From Halomarina oriensis (GTDB lineage Archaea > Halobacteriota > Halobacteria > Halobacteriales > Haloarculaceae), in contig NZ_WSZK01000027.1 of the NCBI RefSeq assembly GCF_009791395.1, positions 1-45,733 of the forward strand: DNA of 45,733 nucleotides. The letters are read 5' to 3'. The notes under the pieces were generated by a model that was not told the origin of the DNA, made no database searches, and saw nothing but the letters and a program-made list of their open reading frames with translations. This document shows positions 14,824 to 22,879 of the stretch, one piece after another. Positions within the stretch are counted from its first letter, which is position 1. Each line of letters begins with the position of its first letter. A program made the position numbers and the translations under genes.

Positions 14824-14898
14824 CCACTGGGCAGGCCGTGACACACCGACGCACACGACCGGGCGATTGAAACCGGCCCTGTGAGAACCAGCGGTCGG

Positions 14899-15972
14899 AT
14901 GCATCCCCTCGACGCAGCGGATACGGCGGCAGTCTGCTCGGGCCGAAGCGGGTGGGCCGGCCCGGCGGTGGCCGAGGCGCTCGCTCACGCCCCGCTGGAC
15001 GCCATCGACACCGAATACCCCCACGACGTCCACGCGGTCGAGTCGCCGGACTCGGTGCCGGTCCCGAGCGAACAGCACCCGGTGTTTTTCGGCTGTTACG
15101 ACTGGCACTCGGCCGTCCACAGCCACTGGGCGCTGGTCCGACAGCTCCGACTGTTCGAGGACCACCCCGACGAGACGGCCATCGTGCGGAGCATCGACGA
15201 CCGACTCACCGACGCGACCGTCGCCCGAGAGGTCGCGTACTTCGACGAGCACGAGTCCTTCGAGAAGCCCTACGGCTGGGCGTGGCTCCTCCACCTCGCG
15301 GCGGAACTCCGGCGGTGGGACGACGAGCGCGCCGACCGGTGGTCCGGGACGCTGGAACCGCTCGAAGCGCGCGTCGTCGACCTGGTCGAGGGCGAGTTCC
15401 TGCCGCAGAACCGGGCGTTCCGGGTCGGTACCCACGGGAACACGGCCTTCGCCCTGCACTGCGTCCTCGACTACGCACGGAGCGTCGGGAACGGGTCGCT
15501 CGAATCGGCGGTCGTGGACACGTCGCTCCGACTGTTCGAGGACGACACCGACTACCCCGTCGAGTACGAGCCGCTGGGATGGGACTTCCTCTCGCCGGCA
15601 CTGACCGAGGCGGACCTGCTCCGGCGCATCCTCGACCGCGAGGCGTTCACGACGTGGGTCGAGCGGTTCTTCCCCGAGGTGACGGACGCGCCGTACAGCG
15701 ACCTGCTGTCGCCGGTCGGTCTCGACGACGACAGCGGTGGTGTCGCGCTCCACCTGGTCGGTCTGAACCTCTCGAAGGCGTGGGCCATGGCGGGCCTCGC
15801 CGACACGCTGGGGGACCACCGCTACGCCGGTCCGTTCGAGCGAGCGGCGCAGGACCACGCCGCCGCCGGTATCGACCACGCGTTCACCGACGACTACGCC
15901 GGGTCGCACTGGCTGTCGTCGTTCGTGCTCTACCTGCTCACGAGAAACGAGGGCGGCATCGCACCGGCGTGA
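14899..15972 (+). CDS. DUF2891 family protein
   Basis: The 357-residue product matches DUF2891, an alpha/alpha-toroid-like family of unknown activity. The signature HPVFFGCYDWHSAVHSHWAL is at about residues 56-75. EKPYGWAWLLHLAAELRRW, THGNTAFALH and a C-terminal GSHWLSSFVLYLLTR follow. The His, Trp and Asp-rich motifs would line the toroid cavity and suggest a carbohydrate-processing enzyme, but no reaction is known. I choose ATG 14899; an in-frame GTG six codons earlier is possible. A gattgaaac element lies about 33 bp upstream. It converges on phoU with a 15-bp gap. Confidence 0.88.
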   Translation: MHPLDAADTAAVCSGRSGWAGPAVAEALAHAPLDAIDTEYPHDVHAVESPDSVPVPSEQHPVFFGCYDWHSAVHSHWALVRQLRLFEDHPDETAIVRSIDDRLTDATVAREVAYFDEHESFEKPYGWAWLLHLAAELRRWDDERADRWSGTLEPLEARVVDLVEGEFLPQNRAFRVGTHGNTAFALHCVLDYARSVGNGSLESAVVDTSLRLFEDDTDYPVEYEPLGWDFLSPALTEADLLRRILDREAFTTWVERFFPEVTDAPYSDLLSPVGLDDDSGGVALHLVGLNLSKAWAMAGLADTLGDHRYAGPFERAAQDHAAAGIDHAFTDDYAGSHWLSSFVLYLLTRNEGGIAPA

Positions 15973-15987
15973 CGAGGACGGACCGAC

Positions 15988-17022
15988 TCAGTCGATGGTG
16001 ACGTGTTCGCTCTCGTCGTTGAGCGCGAGGTTCGTCGCTATCTCGGCGTTCCTGACGGCGTACTGGGCGGTCTGGGCGAGACTGACGAGCACCTCACGCA
16101 CTTCGAGGAGGTCCGCGTTCGACATCTCCGGGAGGTCGTCGAGCATCTCGCGCTCGCGGTCGTTGATCTCCGCGAACAGCCGTCGGACCTCGATGGCGAG
16201 GTCGTAGTCGCGCTCGACGGCCGCACGGACGCCCTTCTCCGTTATCTCGTTGACGCTGTCGGTGAACTCCCGAATCTTGCGCATCGTCGACTCGTCGACG
16301 TCGAGGGTGTGACCCTCCGCCGAGAGCGCGATGTCGGCGATGTCCTCGGCGTTGTCGGCGGTGAGTTCGAGGTTCTTGGCGATGGAGCGGTAGCCGATGA
16401 GCGCGAACCCGTCGTCGAGGCCCAGCGCGCTCGTGAGGTTGGGGTTCTGGTAGGCGGTGAAGATGAGGCGCAACAGCAACACGAATATCTTGTTGGCCTG
16501 GCGCTCGCGGTTGAGCGCCCGCTGGGCCAGGTCCGGGTTGCCGTGAGCGAGCGCCTTGATGGCCTCGTTGCGCATCGTCGACCCGGTCGATTCGAGTCGT
16601 TCGAGCAGGTTGTCGAGGGTGAAGTCCTCCGGGTCGACGCTACACCGGATGGCGATGCGTTCGGGCCGTTCCTCGATGACGCCGAGGCCCATCAACTGCG
16701 TCTCGGCGTTGTAGACGGCGTTGATGGTCGCACTGTCGAGCGTCTCACCCTCCGGCGCTTCGACGTGGATGACCCGCCGCCCGAGGACGTACTGGGCGAC
16801 GATAGCACGCTCGACGGCGTCCGAGTCGAGGCTGTCGGCGTGGATGGTCGCCTCCGACTCCTCCTGCTGGACGGACTCGGGCATCACCGTCAACATCCCC
16901 TTCTCACCGATACGAATCGACACCTCGTCGCCCTTCTCGACGTCGTAGGCTTTCGCCCACTCCGCCGGGAGCGTCATCGCCAGCGTCGACGGACCCAGGC
17001 GCTGGACCTTCCGCGTTTCCAT
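15988..17022 (-). CDS. phoU: AbrB-PhoU family phosphate uptake regulator
   Basis: A 344-residue cytoplasmic regulator. Residues 1-45 form a SpoVT/AbrB swapped-hairpin DNA-binding domain (METRKVQRLGPSTLAMTLP, then WAKAYDVEKGDEVSI). Residues 130-335 carry two PhoU three-helix bundles (for instance NEAIKALAHGNPDLAQRAL and EVRRLFAEINDREREML). This fusion is typical of archaeal PhoU proteins that respond to phosphate status. CTTAAG at 17047-17052, 28 bp before ATG 17022, marks a leaderless promoter. A purine-rich GGAGGA two bases before the ATG would then not be transcribed. No phosphate transporter genes adjoin it here. Confidence 0.9.
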   Translation of the reverse strand: METRKVQRLGPSTLAMTLPAEWAKAYDVEKGDEVSIRIGEKGMLTVMPESVQQEESEATIHADSLDSDAVERAIVAQYVLGRRVIHVEAPEGETLDSATINAVYNAETQLMGLGVIEERPERIAIRCSVDPEDFTLDNLLERLESTGSTMRNEAIKALAHGNPDLAQRALNRERQANKIFVLLLRLIFTAYQNPNLTSALGLDDGFALIGYRSIAKNLELTADNAEDIADIALSAEGHTLDVDESTMRKIREFTDSVNEITEKGVRAAVERDYDLAIEVRRLFAEINDREREMLDDLPEMSNADLLEVREVLVSLAQTAQYAVRNAEIATNLALNDESEHVTID

Positions 17023-17107
17023 GGTCCTCCTACTGCATCGATACCCCTTAAGGATGTTCCAAGACGCTCGGGAATCAGAACCGAATACCAGGGACAACAG
17101 TTACCAT

Positions 17108-17126
17108 ACGGCCGGCGACCGGCCGT
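17108..17126. terminator. Palindromic hairpin after the ATP-NAD kinase-like gene
   Basis: ACGGCCGG and CCGGCCGT surround a three-base centre, a perfect 8-bp stem. It lies 23 bp past the stop of the minus-strand kinase-like gene and before the phoU promoter, so it may separate the two transcripts. Confidence 0.4.
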
Positions 17127-17148
17127 CGTCTCGCTCGCCGCTCACCGC

Positions 17149-18252
17149 TCAGACCGTCTTCAGTAGTCGATGCTCGAAGCGACCGACGCGGACCTTCTGC
17201 CAGCCACGAAGCTCGTCGTCCAGGTCCGGGTCGCCCGTGTCGACGCGCAGCTCGCCGACGGTGTCGAGTTTCGACGGCGAGGCGACGACGACCACCGAAC
17301 ACCGGCGAATCACGGCCGGCGACAGCTGCTGGTTGCCCCGGCCGAAGACGAACCCCTGCCCACCGATGGGGGAGACGACGACGACGTTCGCCTCGCCGAG
17401 TGCGTCCAGAACCGCCTGCTCGGAGCCGTCACGGACGAGCAGTTCGCCACCGGCCTCCTCGCCGTCGTCGCCCGGTGCGTTCGCCCGCCACACGTCCACG
17501 CCGAGCGGTGACCCCTCGAACCCGAGTTCTCGCTTGATGGTCCCCACCGTACTGCCGGGACCCAGCACGTAGGTGACACCCGGTTCGACGTCCGCGGCGA
17601 CGCCCGCCGCCAGCGCCTCGACGCTCCCACCGCCCAACTGCTTCGAGGACTGGACCTCGCTGGCGACGGGAACCGAGACGATGGCCTTCAGTTCGGTCCG
17701 GACCTCGCCCTCGCGGTAGGCCGCCTCGTCGATGTCGTTGACCTCGCGCTCCTCGGTGCGGTCGAAGGTGGCGGCGATGCGACCCGCCGACCGGGGCGTC
17801 ACGCCGAACACCGACGAGTAGATTTTCACTCCCGCCGGGATACCGAGTATCGGTGTGTCGGTGCCCGACGCCGCGACGACCTCGGCCACGTCGACGGCCG
17901 TCCCGTCGCCGCCAGCGAACAGCAGCAGGTCGACACCGGCGTTGAGCAGCGCACGAACCGCCCTCCGAGTGTCGGCGGCGCTCGTCGCCTCGTCGTCGGG
18001 GTGGCCGAGCACTTCGAGGTCCAGACCGGCGGCCTCGGCTTCGACCGCCCCCATCTCGCCACCCCACGTCAGGAGTTCGACCGGTTCGGTCGCCGCGTTG
18101 GCGAGTGCGTCGAGCGCGTCACGGGCACGGCCGGGTGCTCGTGGCTCAGCGCCGCGCGCGCGGGCCTCCTCGACCATCCCGTCGGTCCCCTTCAGCCCGA
18201 CACGACCACCCATCCCGGCGACGGGGTTGACGACGAATCCGATGCGTCTCAC
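17149..18252 (-). CDS. ATP-NAD kinase-like family protein
   Basis: A 367-residue protein of the NAD kinase/diacylglycerol kinase superfamily (COG3199-like). It begins RRIGFVVNPVAGMGGRVGLKG. The diphosphate-binding GGDGT motif lies in LLLFAGGDGTAVDVAEVV (residues 107-124), with ILGIPAGVKIYSSVFG following. The GTG at 18252 starts directly at the family's N-terminus, so an upstream TTG is not needed. Members of this group are longer than true NAD kinases, and their substrate is not settled, so the physiological role is open. It lies upstream of phoU on the same strand, with a hairpin and a separate phoU promoter between them. Confidence 0.85.
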   Translation of the reverse strand: MRRIGFVVNPVAGMGGRVGLKGTDGMVEEARARGAEPRAPGRARDALDALANAATEPVELLTWGGEMGAVEAEAAGLDLEVLGHPDDEATSAADTRRAVRALLNAGVDLLLFAGGDGTAVDVAEVVAASGTDTPILGIPAGVKIYSSVFGVTPRSAGRIAATFDRTEEREVNDIDEAAYREGEVRTELKAIVSVPVASEVQSSKQLGGGSVEALAAGVAADVEPGVTYVLGPGSTVGTIKRELGFEGSPLGVDVWRANAPGDDGEEAGGELLVRDGSEQAVLDALGEANVVVVSPIGGQGFVFGRGNQQLSPAVIRRCSVVVVASPSKLDTVGELRVDTGDPDLDDELRGWQKVRVGRFEHRLLKTV

Positions 18253-18365
18253 GTCGGCGGCTTCTGTCGGCAGCCCCAAAGCGTCGCCGGTACGCGGCGG
18301 TTCGGCCTCCGACAGCCACCACGACGGGTATCAACGCTTATACGACCGCCAGCGGAAGTGAGGGC

Positions 18366-18482
18366 ATGAACGTGCTCCTGCAGGAAGGGGTCCAGACGGG
18401 CATCATCGACGCGTCGGGCTGGCTCATCGGCGTCGGCGGACTGGTACTGCTCGCCGTCTGGCTCGTCTACCTCACGCGCTGA
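18366..18482 (+). CDS. 38-residue single-span membrane peptide
   Basis: The ATG at 18366 opens 38 codons ending in TGA 18480-18482. The product starts MNVLLQEGVQTGIIDASGW. One hydrophobic helix (GWLIGVGGLVLLAVWLVYL) and a terminal TR follow. A strong TATA box (gcttatacg, about 18335-18343) lies 27 bp upstream, the leaderless spacing. Codon third positions are almost all G/C. The promoter, clean frame and membrane helix together make this a convincing small gene, although it has no recognisable family. It diverges from the kinase-like gene. Confidence 0.7.
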   Translation: MNVLLQEGVQTGIIDASGWLIGVGGLVLLAVWLVYLTR

Positions 18483-18627
18483 CCGCAGTCCACACCGCCA
18501 CTGGAACCGCACTACTCCTCACGGCACCCGGTGGTCGTCGTTCGCCCGTTCGATGCCTCCCGGCGGTCGACCCTACCCCTCGCGGATTCCGGTGGACACC
18601 GCTCGGATTTCGGGGATGCTCGCTGGC

Positions 18628-18645
18628 GCTCGAATCTCCCTACTC
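18628..18645 (+). repeat. Left arm of inverted repeat flanking cinA-like gene
   Basis: GCTCGAATCTCCCTACTC overlaps the stop codon of the cinA-like gene and is the exact reverse complement of 19455-19472 on the far side of the gene. Confidence 0.7.
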
Positions 18646-19332
18646 CTCGACGGTCTCCGACCGCTCGGCCAGCCAGGCGGCCGCCGCCCGAACCTCCTCG
18701 GGGTCCGCCCCCCGAAAGCGCACGCTGACGTTCTCGCCGGGGTAGCTCCCGAGTGTCACGTCGAACTCCTCACGGACCTGTGCGAAGCGCTCGACGAGCG
18801 CGCTCTCGGGTTCGGCGACGACGATGGACTCGACGTGGAGGACGGTCCCCTCGAACTCCGCTCGAATCGCGTCGAACATCGCTTTCATCTCCGCTGGCAC
18901 ACCGGGGAGGACGTACACCGACCCGACGACACAGCCCGGCGCGACGCCGACGTCGTTGTGCAGCGGCCGCCCACCCTTCGGCAGTTCGGCCGTGCCCTCG
19001 GCGAGGTCCTCGCGCGTGTAGCCCCCCTCGGCTTCGAGCCACGACAGCGCCTCCTCGTTGCGTTCGAGCGGGACGCCGAAGGCGGCGGCGATTCCCGCCA
19101 TCGTCAGGTCGTCGTGCGTCGGGCCGAGTCCACCGGTGACGACGACGGCGTCGTACTCCGCGCGGTACTCGTTGACGACACGGGCGATGTCGGCCTCCCG
19201 GTCCGGGAGCGTGACGACGCGCTCGACGGTCACCCCCCGTGCGGTCAGCTGTTCGCCCAGCCAACTCGCGTTCGTGTCCACCGTCTCCCCGGCGAGCAGT
19301 TCGTCACCCACAGTTACGACCGCGACACGCAT
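18640..19332 (-). CDS. CinA N-terminal (molybdopterin-binding MoCF) domain protein
   Basis: The 230-residue product is a stand-alone MoCF_biosynth/CinA N-domain. It begins MRVAVVTVGDELLAGETVDTN, followed by VVVTGGLGPTHDDLTMAGIA (residues 63-82) and the VYVLPGVPAEMKAMF segment (residues 140-154). In CinA this domain has ADP-ribose or nicotinamide-nucleotide pyrophosphatase activity; a molybdopterin role is also possible. The deamidase domain of bacterial CinA is absent, as is common in archaea. The ATG at 19332 is chosen because it starts exactly at the conserved MRVAVVTVGDE. An 18-bp inverted repeat flanks the gene. Confidence 0.88.
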   Translation of the reverse strand: MRVAVVTVGDELLAGETVDTNASWLGEQLTARGVTVERVVTLPDREADIARVVNEYRAEYDAVVVTGGLGPTHDDLTMAGIAAAFGVPLERNEEALSWLEAEGGYTREDLAEGTAELPKGGRPLHNDVGVAPGCVVGSVYVLPGVPAEMKAMFDAIRAEFEGTVLHVESIVVAEPESALVERFAQVREEFDVTLGSYPGENVSVRFRGADPEEVRAAAAWLAERSETVEE

Positions 19333-19377
19333 GGCTCTGCGTTGGCGTGGGGCGACCAAAACGGCGCGGGTAGCGGG

Positions 19378-19426
19378 TGCGCGGTTCTCGCTCGTTCGCT
19401 GGCGCTCACTCCCTCCGAACCGCGCA
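19378..19426. repeat. Intergenic hairpin in repeat-rich region
   Basis: TGCGCGGTTC (19378-19387) and GAACCGCGCA (19417-19426) form a perfect 10-bp stem around a 29-base loop containing CGCTCGTTCGCTGGCGCTCA. A similar but diverged unit lies at about 19557-19607 (gggttctcg to gtccgaaccg). Such gctcg-rich palindromic units recur in haloarchaeal intergenic DNA. No gene is seen in 19333-19607. Confidence 0.55.
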
Positions 19427-19454
19427 CATACGAACGGCGACCGTCGGGAGCCGT

Positions 19455-19472
19455 GAGTAGGGAGATTCGAGC
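19455..19472 (-). repeat. Right arm of inverted repeat flanking cinA-like gene
   Basis: GAGTAGGGAGATTCGAGC is the exact reverse complement of 18628-18645. The similarity continues for a few bases further out (gaagcgaacgag against the gctcgctggc side), with mismatches. Confidence 0.7.
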
Positions 19473-19607
19473 GAAGCGAACGAGAACGGCGTTTTCGAGA
19501 ACGACAGAGTCGCCGGTTTCCAGCGAAACCGTCGGTCTCACACGGCTCCCCGTTCGGGTTCTCGAAGATTCTCCTTCACTCGCTGCGCTCGTTCAGTCCG
19601 AACCGTG

Positions 19608-20348
19608 CTACTCCTCGCGGTTCACGTCGAGTGCGACCTCCTCGCGGCGACGCTCCAGGGCACGAATCTGCCGGAGGTAGTAGACCGCACCGGCGATGCC
19701 TGCGATGGTGAGCACCCCCGCTATCGACCCGAAGATGAGGAGGTCACGGTCGAGGTAGTAGCGCACCGAGACGTCCCGCGAGACGCTGTCCCAGCGGATG
19801 TGCGTGCGCCCGTCCTCCTCGAACGTCGCCGACGGACTCGGATTGACGTTCGAGAGCAGCGGGACGGCCGCGTCCGTCGCCGGCGGGAGTGCCGCCTCGT
19901 AGGAGACCCCCTCGATGAACGCCGGGACGGTGAACGACTTGCCGGGTTTCGGAGCCGAGAACGCCAGCGACCCGTTCGGTTCGGGCACGGTGATGTTCAA
20001 CTCCTCGCGGCCCTGGTCGACGGTGAAGTTCGAGCTGTTGGCGGGCGTGATGACGGTGCCGTTCTGGTAGCGATATCGGAGGCCGCTGATGTCGAGCGGC
20101 CGCTCCAGTCCGAACCCGGTCCGTCCGTAGACGTCCAGACTCGTCCGGTTCTCACCGAGGTCGTACACCGCCCGGTAGCTGTCGGTCCCCACGTCGATGT
20201 AGACTCCCGCCTCCTCCTCCCAGAGGTCGTCGTAGGTCGCGTTCTCGTTCAACTGCTGGTCGGGGACCTCGCCGGGGCCGAAGAGGCTGGTGCAGCCCGC
20301 GCTCACCGTCAGGAGGGCGAGCAGACAGAGCGCGAGCGCACGCCTCAT
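19608..20348 (-). CDS. DUF5803-like membrane-anchored lipoprotein
   Basis: The 246-residue product has a signal peptide with lipobox (MRRALALCLLALLTVSAGC, lipidation on Cys19). An extracellular beta-rich domain with several N-x-S/T sites follows. A C-terminal membrane helix (residues 210-230, IFGSIAGVLTIAGIAGAVYYL) and a basic cytoplasmic tail end the protein, so it would be anchored at both ends. It resembles the haloarchaeal DUF5803 family. The ATG at 20348 overlaps the DUF2110 stop by 4 bp, marking a translationally coupled operon tfe / DUF2110 / DUF5803. Its function is unknown. Confidence 0.8.
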   Translation of the reverse strand: MRRALALCLLALLTVSAGCTSLFGPGEVPDQQLNENATYDDLWEEEAGVYIDVGTDSYRAVYDLGENRTSLDVYGRTGFGLERPLDISGLRYRYQNGTVITPANSSNFTVDQGREELNITVPEPNGSLAFSAPKPGKSFTVPAFIEGVSYEAALPPATDAAVPLLSNVNPSPSATFEEDGRTHIRWDSVSRDVSVRYYLDRDLLIFGSIAGVLTIAGIAGAVYYLRQIRALERRREEVALDVNREE

Positions 20349-21016
20349 GGGACCACACAGAGCAGTTCGGCGGGCAGGTACTGCCCGACGCTGGCCAGGA
20401 GGCCCGGCGGGTCGGTGTCCGCTTTGCACACCACGGACTGTTCGAGCAGGCCGAGGCGCTCGACGGTGACGATGTCCTGTGCGTGGCCGGCGCGGTTGAC
20501 CGTCGCTCGGACCTCCGCCCGTGTGGCGCTGTTGACGTTCAGCCGACCGGTCTCGGCACGCGTCCAGTCGTAGAGTCGGTCACGCTCGCTGTCGGCGAGT
20601 CGTGGCGCGTCTTCGTCGTAGACGAACCGCAACGGGAGGTGCTGGACGAGACCGAACCGGTTGCGAATCTGCTCGGGAGTCCCCTGGCCGAGGCCGAGTT
20701 CGCTCGCGGGGACGCGAACGCGCTCGCCCGCATCGAGGATGAACCCATCGTCGTCCCACGATTCGAGCGTCCCGACGTACTCCTCGCCGTCCTCGAAGGC
20801 GGACGTGATAGCGCCCCACTCCTCGCGGAGCAGGTTGCGGGCGACCACCTCGTCGTCACCCTCGACGGTCACGGAGGGGAAGTCGTCGTCGCGCAACCCG
20901 AGCGTCCACTCGACGTCGAGGTCCGCGAGTTCGTTGCCGACCAGCGACCGGAGGCTGTCGAGTGCCCGGTCACGGGCGTCTCCTTCGACGTAGATTTTCG
21001 TCGCGAGGACGACCAT
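20345..21016 (-). CDS. DUF2110 family protein
   Basis: The 223-residue soluble protein matches archaeal DUF2110. It starts MVVLATKIYVEGDARDRAL and has ERVRVPASELGLGQGTPEQI (residues 98-117), then HLPLRFVYDED. A C-terminal helix-hairpin-helix-like part follows (GRLNVNSATRAEVRATVNRAG, residues 157-177), a pattern used for nucleic-acid contact. The start lies directly after the tfe stop (tfe ends 21017), with no gap, and the end overlaps the next gene by 4 bp. Conserved linkage to tfe suggests a role in transcription or RNA, but that is inferred. Confidence 0.87.
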   Translation of the reverse strand: MVVLATKIYVEGDARDRALDSLRSLVGNELADLDVEWTLGLRDDDFPSVTVEGDDEVVARNLLREEWGAITSAFEDGEEYVGTLESWDDDGFILDAGERVRVPASELGLGQGTPEQIRNRFGLVQHLPLRFVYDEDAPRLADSERDRLYDWTRAETGRLNVNSATRAEVRATVNRAGHAQDIVTVERLGLLEQSVVCKADTDPPGLLASVGQYLPAELLCVVP

Positions 21017-21553
21017 CTACGCCTGCGCCTCGTCGGCCGGTTCGACGTTGAGTTCGTCGCGCAGTTGCGCGATTCGCTCGTCCATCGCTCGGACCAACTG
21101 GTCGTTGCTCATCGACTCCAGGTCCGCACCGCAGGAGGGACACTCGAAGGTGAACTCCATCGCCTCGCCGAACTCGAAGCGGATGGACTCCTCGGGACAG
21201 AGGTAGAACTCGTTGTCGGCCTCGTACTGCTGGCGCTCTTCGAGCGCGTCCAGCAGGCGGTACATCTCGGACTCGAGCACCTCGGGGATCTGGTCGTACT
21301 CGAACGTCCAGAGGTACGTCAGCCATCCCGAGTCCTCGTCGCGCACCCGGCGGTACGACGCGAGGTCGTTCTCGTAGAGGATGAACAGCGCACGGCGAAC
21401 GTCGTTGAGTTCCAGCCCGAGGTCCTCGGCCAGTTCCTCGTCGGTCACCTCCCCATCGGGGGGCGCGGCGGCGACGGGCATCCCCGTCGGTCCAACCAGT
21501 TCGTGGAGATACTTCTGGATGACGGGGTCGTTCAGTAGCTCTTCGAAAGCCAT
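21017..21553 (-). CDS. tfe: Transcription initiation factor E subunit alpha
   Basis: A 178-residue general transcription factor that helps RNA polymerase open promoters. Residues 1-90 are the winged-helix domain (FEELLNDPVIQKYLHELVG, then EVTDEELAEDLGLELNDVRRALFILYENDLASYRR). A helical linker (residues 91-112) leads to the zinc-ribbon region with Cys119, Cys138 and Cys141. Only three of the four usual zinc cysteines are visible, so the ribbon is degenerate. A TATA-like CCTTTAGG about 28 bp upstream supports the ATG at 21553. It heads the DUF2110 and DUF5803 operon and diverges from a small protein gene. Confidence 0.95.
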   Translation of the reverse strand: MAFEELLNDPVIQKYLHELVGPTGMPVAAAPPDGEVTDEELAEDLGLELNDVRRALFILYENDLASYRRVRDEDSGWLTYLWTFEYDQIPEVLESEMYRLLDALEERQQYEADNEFYLCPEESIRFEFGEAMEFTFECPSCGADLESMSNDQLVRAMDERIAQLRDELNVEPADEAQA

Positions 21554-21685
21554 TACGGAAACGTGCGCGAGACTCGTGCCTAAAGGTTGCGCTCTCCGAG
21601 GACCGGACACGCCGGTCCAGAACCCGCTCCGTGGGCGTTCTCCGTCGAGCACACGGTTTAGCATCGTGCACCGACAACACCACTC

Positions 21686-22036
21686 ATGGACGAGCCAGCA
21701 CCGCCGGAGGACCTGCCAGCGGACGCCGCCGACGCCCTCCACGCTCTCGACGGTCACGACCTGCGAGAGGCCATCGTCTACGCACAGGAGTTGCTCCGGG
21801 CCCGCCAGGAGCCGTTTCCGTCGGTCGAACCGGCGGGCGACGAGGAGGTCGTCCGCGTCGACGAACACGAGGGGTATCTCGAAGTCCACAAACGTCACCG
21901 CGGCGCGGACGGGCGACTCGGTGGCCGGTACGTCTACCACGTCGCCAGCGAGCGCCACCCGGACGGGAGCGTGCGCCTCCGCTGGTCGCTCATCGGGAGG
22001 GCCGAAGAGAGAGACGACCACGCCGGGGACCGGTGA
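21686..22036 (+). CDS. Small haloarchaeal protein of unknown function
   Basis: The 116-residue acidic protein has an N-terminal helical part (ALDGHDLREAIVYAQELLRAR, residues 19-39). A compact beta-rich half follows (EEVVRVDEHEGYLEVHKRH, then GGRYVYHVASERHPDG and VRLRWSLIGRAEE). No signal peptide, membrane helix or Cys residue is present. A TATA-like ggtttagc lies about 28 bp upstream of the ATG, so the transcript is probably leaderless. It is divergent from tfe, with the two promoters sharing 132 bp. I recognise no characterised family. Confidence 0.78.
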   Translation: MDEPAPPEDLPADAADALHALDGHDLREAIVYAQELLRARQEPFPSVEPAGDEEVVRVDEHEGYLEVHKRHRGADGRLGGRYVYHVASERHPDGSVRLRWSLIGRAEERDDHAGDR

Positions 22037-22160
22037 CGTGTCGTCCGACTCGACGACGCGCCGCCGTCGAGACCCGACGCCGATGCACCGACGACCCCCC
22101 GAGACCCCTCGAACGTGGCTCTCGAACTGTGAGCGCACACGGCGAGTGCGGCACGCCCGA

Positions 22161-22204
22161 CGTTCGATATAGCACGATCCGGTTCATCGTGTGGGTGTCG
22201 AACG
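22161..22204. repeat. Nested inverted repeats before trm56 stop
   Basis: CGTTCGA (22161-22167) pairs with TCGAACG (22198-22204). Inside it, CACGAT (22173-22178) pairs with ATCGTG (22186-22191) around a seven-base loop. It sits 37 bp past the stop of the minus-strand trm56 gene and may end both converging transcripts. The rest of 22037-22241 shows no gene. Confidence 0.5.
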
Positions 22205-22241
22205 CTCGCCGCCACGGCGGGACGAGCGGTGAGAACGCGCA

Positions 22242-22784
22242 TCACTCCTCCGGGTCGACGGGGACCACCTTCTTCCCCGTCGCCATCGGGACGACGCGGC
22301 GGTCCGCGTCCGTCCACTCGCGGTCGAGTTCGCGGCCGTCGAACAGACGGTCGAGGAAGACGGCGAGGCCGGCGACCTCGGAGTGTGGCTGGTTCGTCAC
22401 ACCGACGTTGTAGTCCGCGGCCTCGTAGACGTCGAACGACACCTTCTCCGCACCGACGACGACGAGCACCGGCCCGTCGGCGTGGGCCGCCCGAATCTCG
22501 TCCTCCACGTTCTGGACCGGGAGGCCGTACATCGTGAGGTGGACGACCACCCCCGGAAACTCACGGATGATACGCTTGGGGTCGTCGGCCAGTTCCACGG
22601 AGAAGGGACCGCCGAAGCGGTCGGTGATGTCCGAAATCGTCTCCAGGGACGTCCTCGCGTCGCTGGCGAGGACGACCCGGTCGGCCCCGAGCGCCCGAGC
22701 CGTGAGGCCGACGTGGGTCGTCATGCGGTTGTCCCGGCCCGGTCGGTGGCCCAACCGGAGGACCGCGACCTCCTGTCCGTTCAT
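22242..22784 (-). CDS. trm56: tRNA (cytidine(56)-2'-O)-methyltransferase (aTrm56)
   Basis: This 180-residue SPOUT-class enzyme methylates the 2'-OH of C56 in the T loop of archaeal tRNAs, using S-adenosylmethionine. It opens with EVAVLRLGHRPGRDNRMTTHVGLTARALGA, where the family's RLGHRPxRDxRxTTH motif is complete (residues 9-24). LTMYGLPVQN, VLVVVGAEKVSFDVYE and YNVGVTNQPHSEVAGLAVFLDR form the knotted SAM site. The ATG at 22784 starts at the family's N-terminus. Trm56 beside tfe is a common archaeal neighbourhood. Confidence 0.95.
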   Translation of the reverse strand: MNGQEVAVLRLGHRPGRDNRMTTHVGLTARALGADRVVLASDARTSLETISDITDRFGGPFSVELADDPKRIIREFPGVVVHLTMYGLPVQNVEDEIRAAHADGPVLVVVGAEKVSFDVYEAADYNVGVTNQPHSEVAGLAVFLDRLFDGRELDREWTDADRRVVPMATGKKVVPVDPEE

Positions 22785-22879
22785 GGGGGGAGTTCGCCGC
22801 GTGGCGGGAAGGCGTTTCGACTCTTCGGCTCGCCGGACGCGAGCGGAAGGCACTTGCCGGATTGCCGACGAGCGCACGC

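Noticed and set aside
13903-15909. A 668-codon minus-strand open frame
   Set aside because: It covers three plus-strand genes in antisense, has no recognisable domain and no promoter.
17025-17030. GGAGGA just before the phoU start as a Shine-Dalgarno site
   Set aside because: It lies only two bases from the ATG, and the TATA element 28 bp upstream predicts a leaderless transcript that would not include it.
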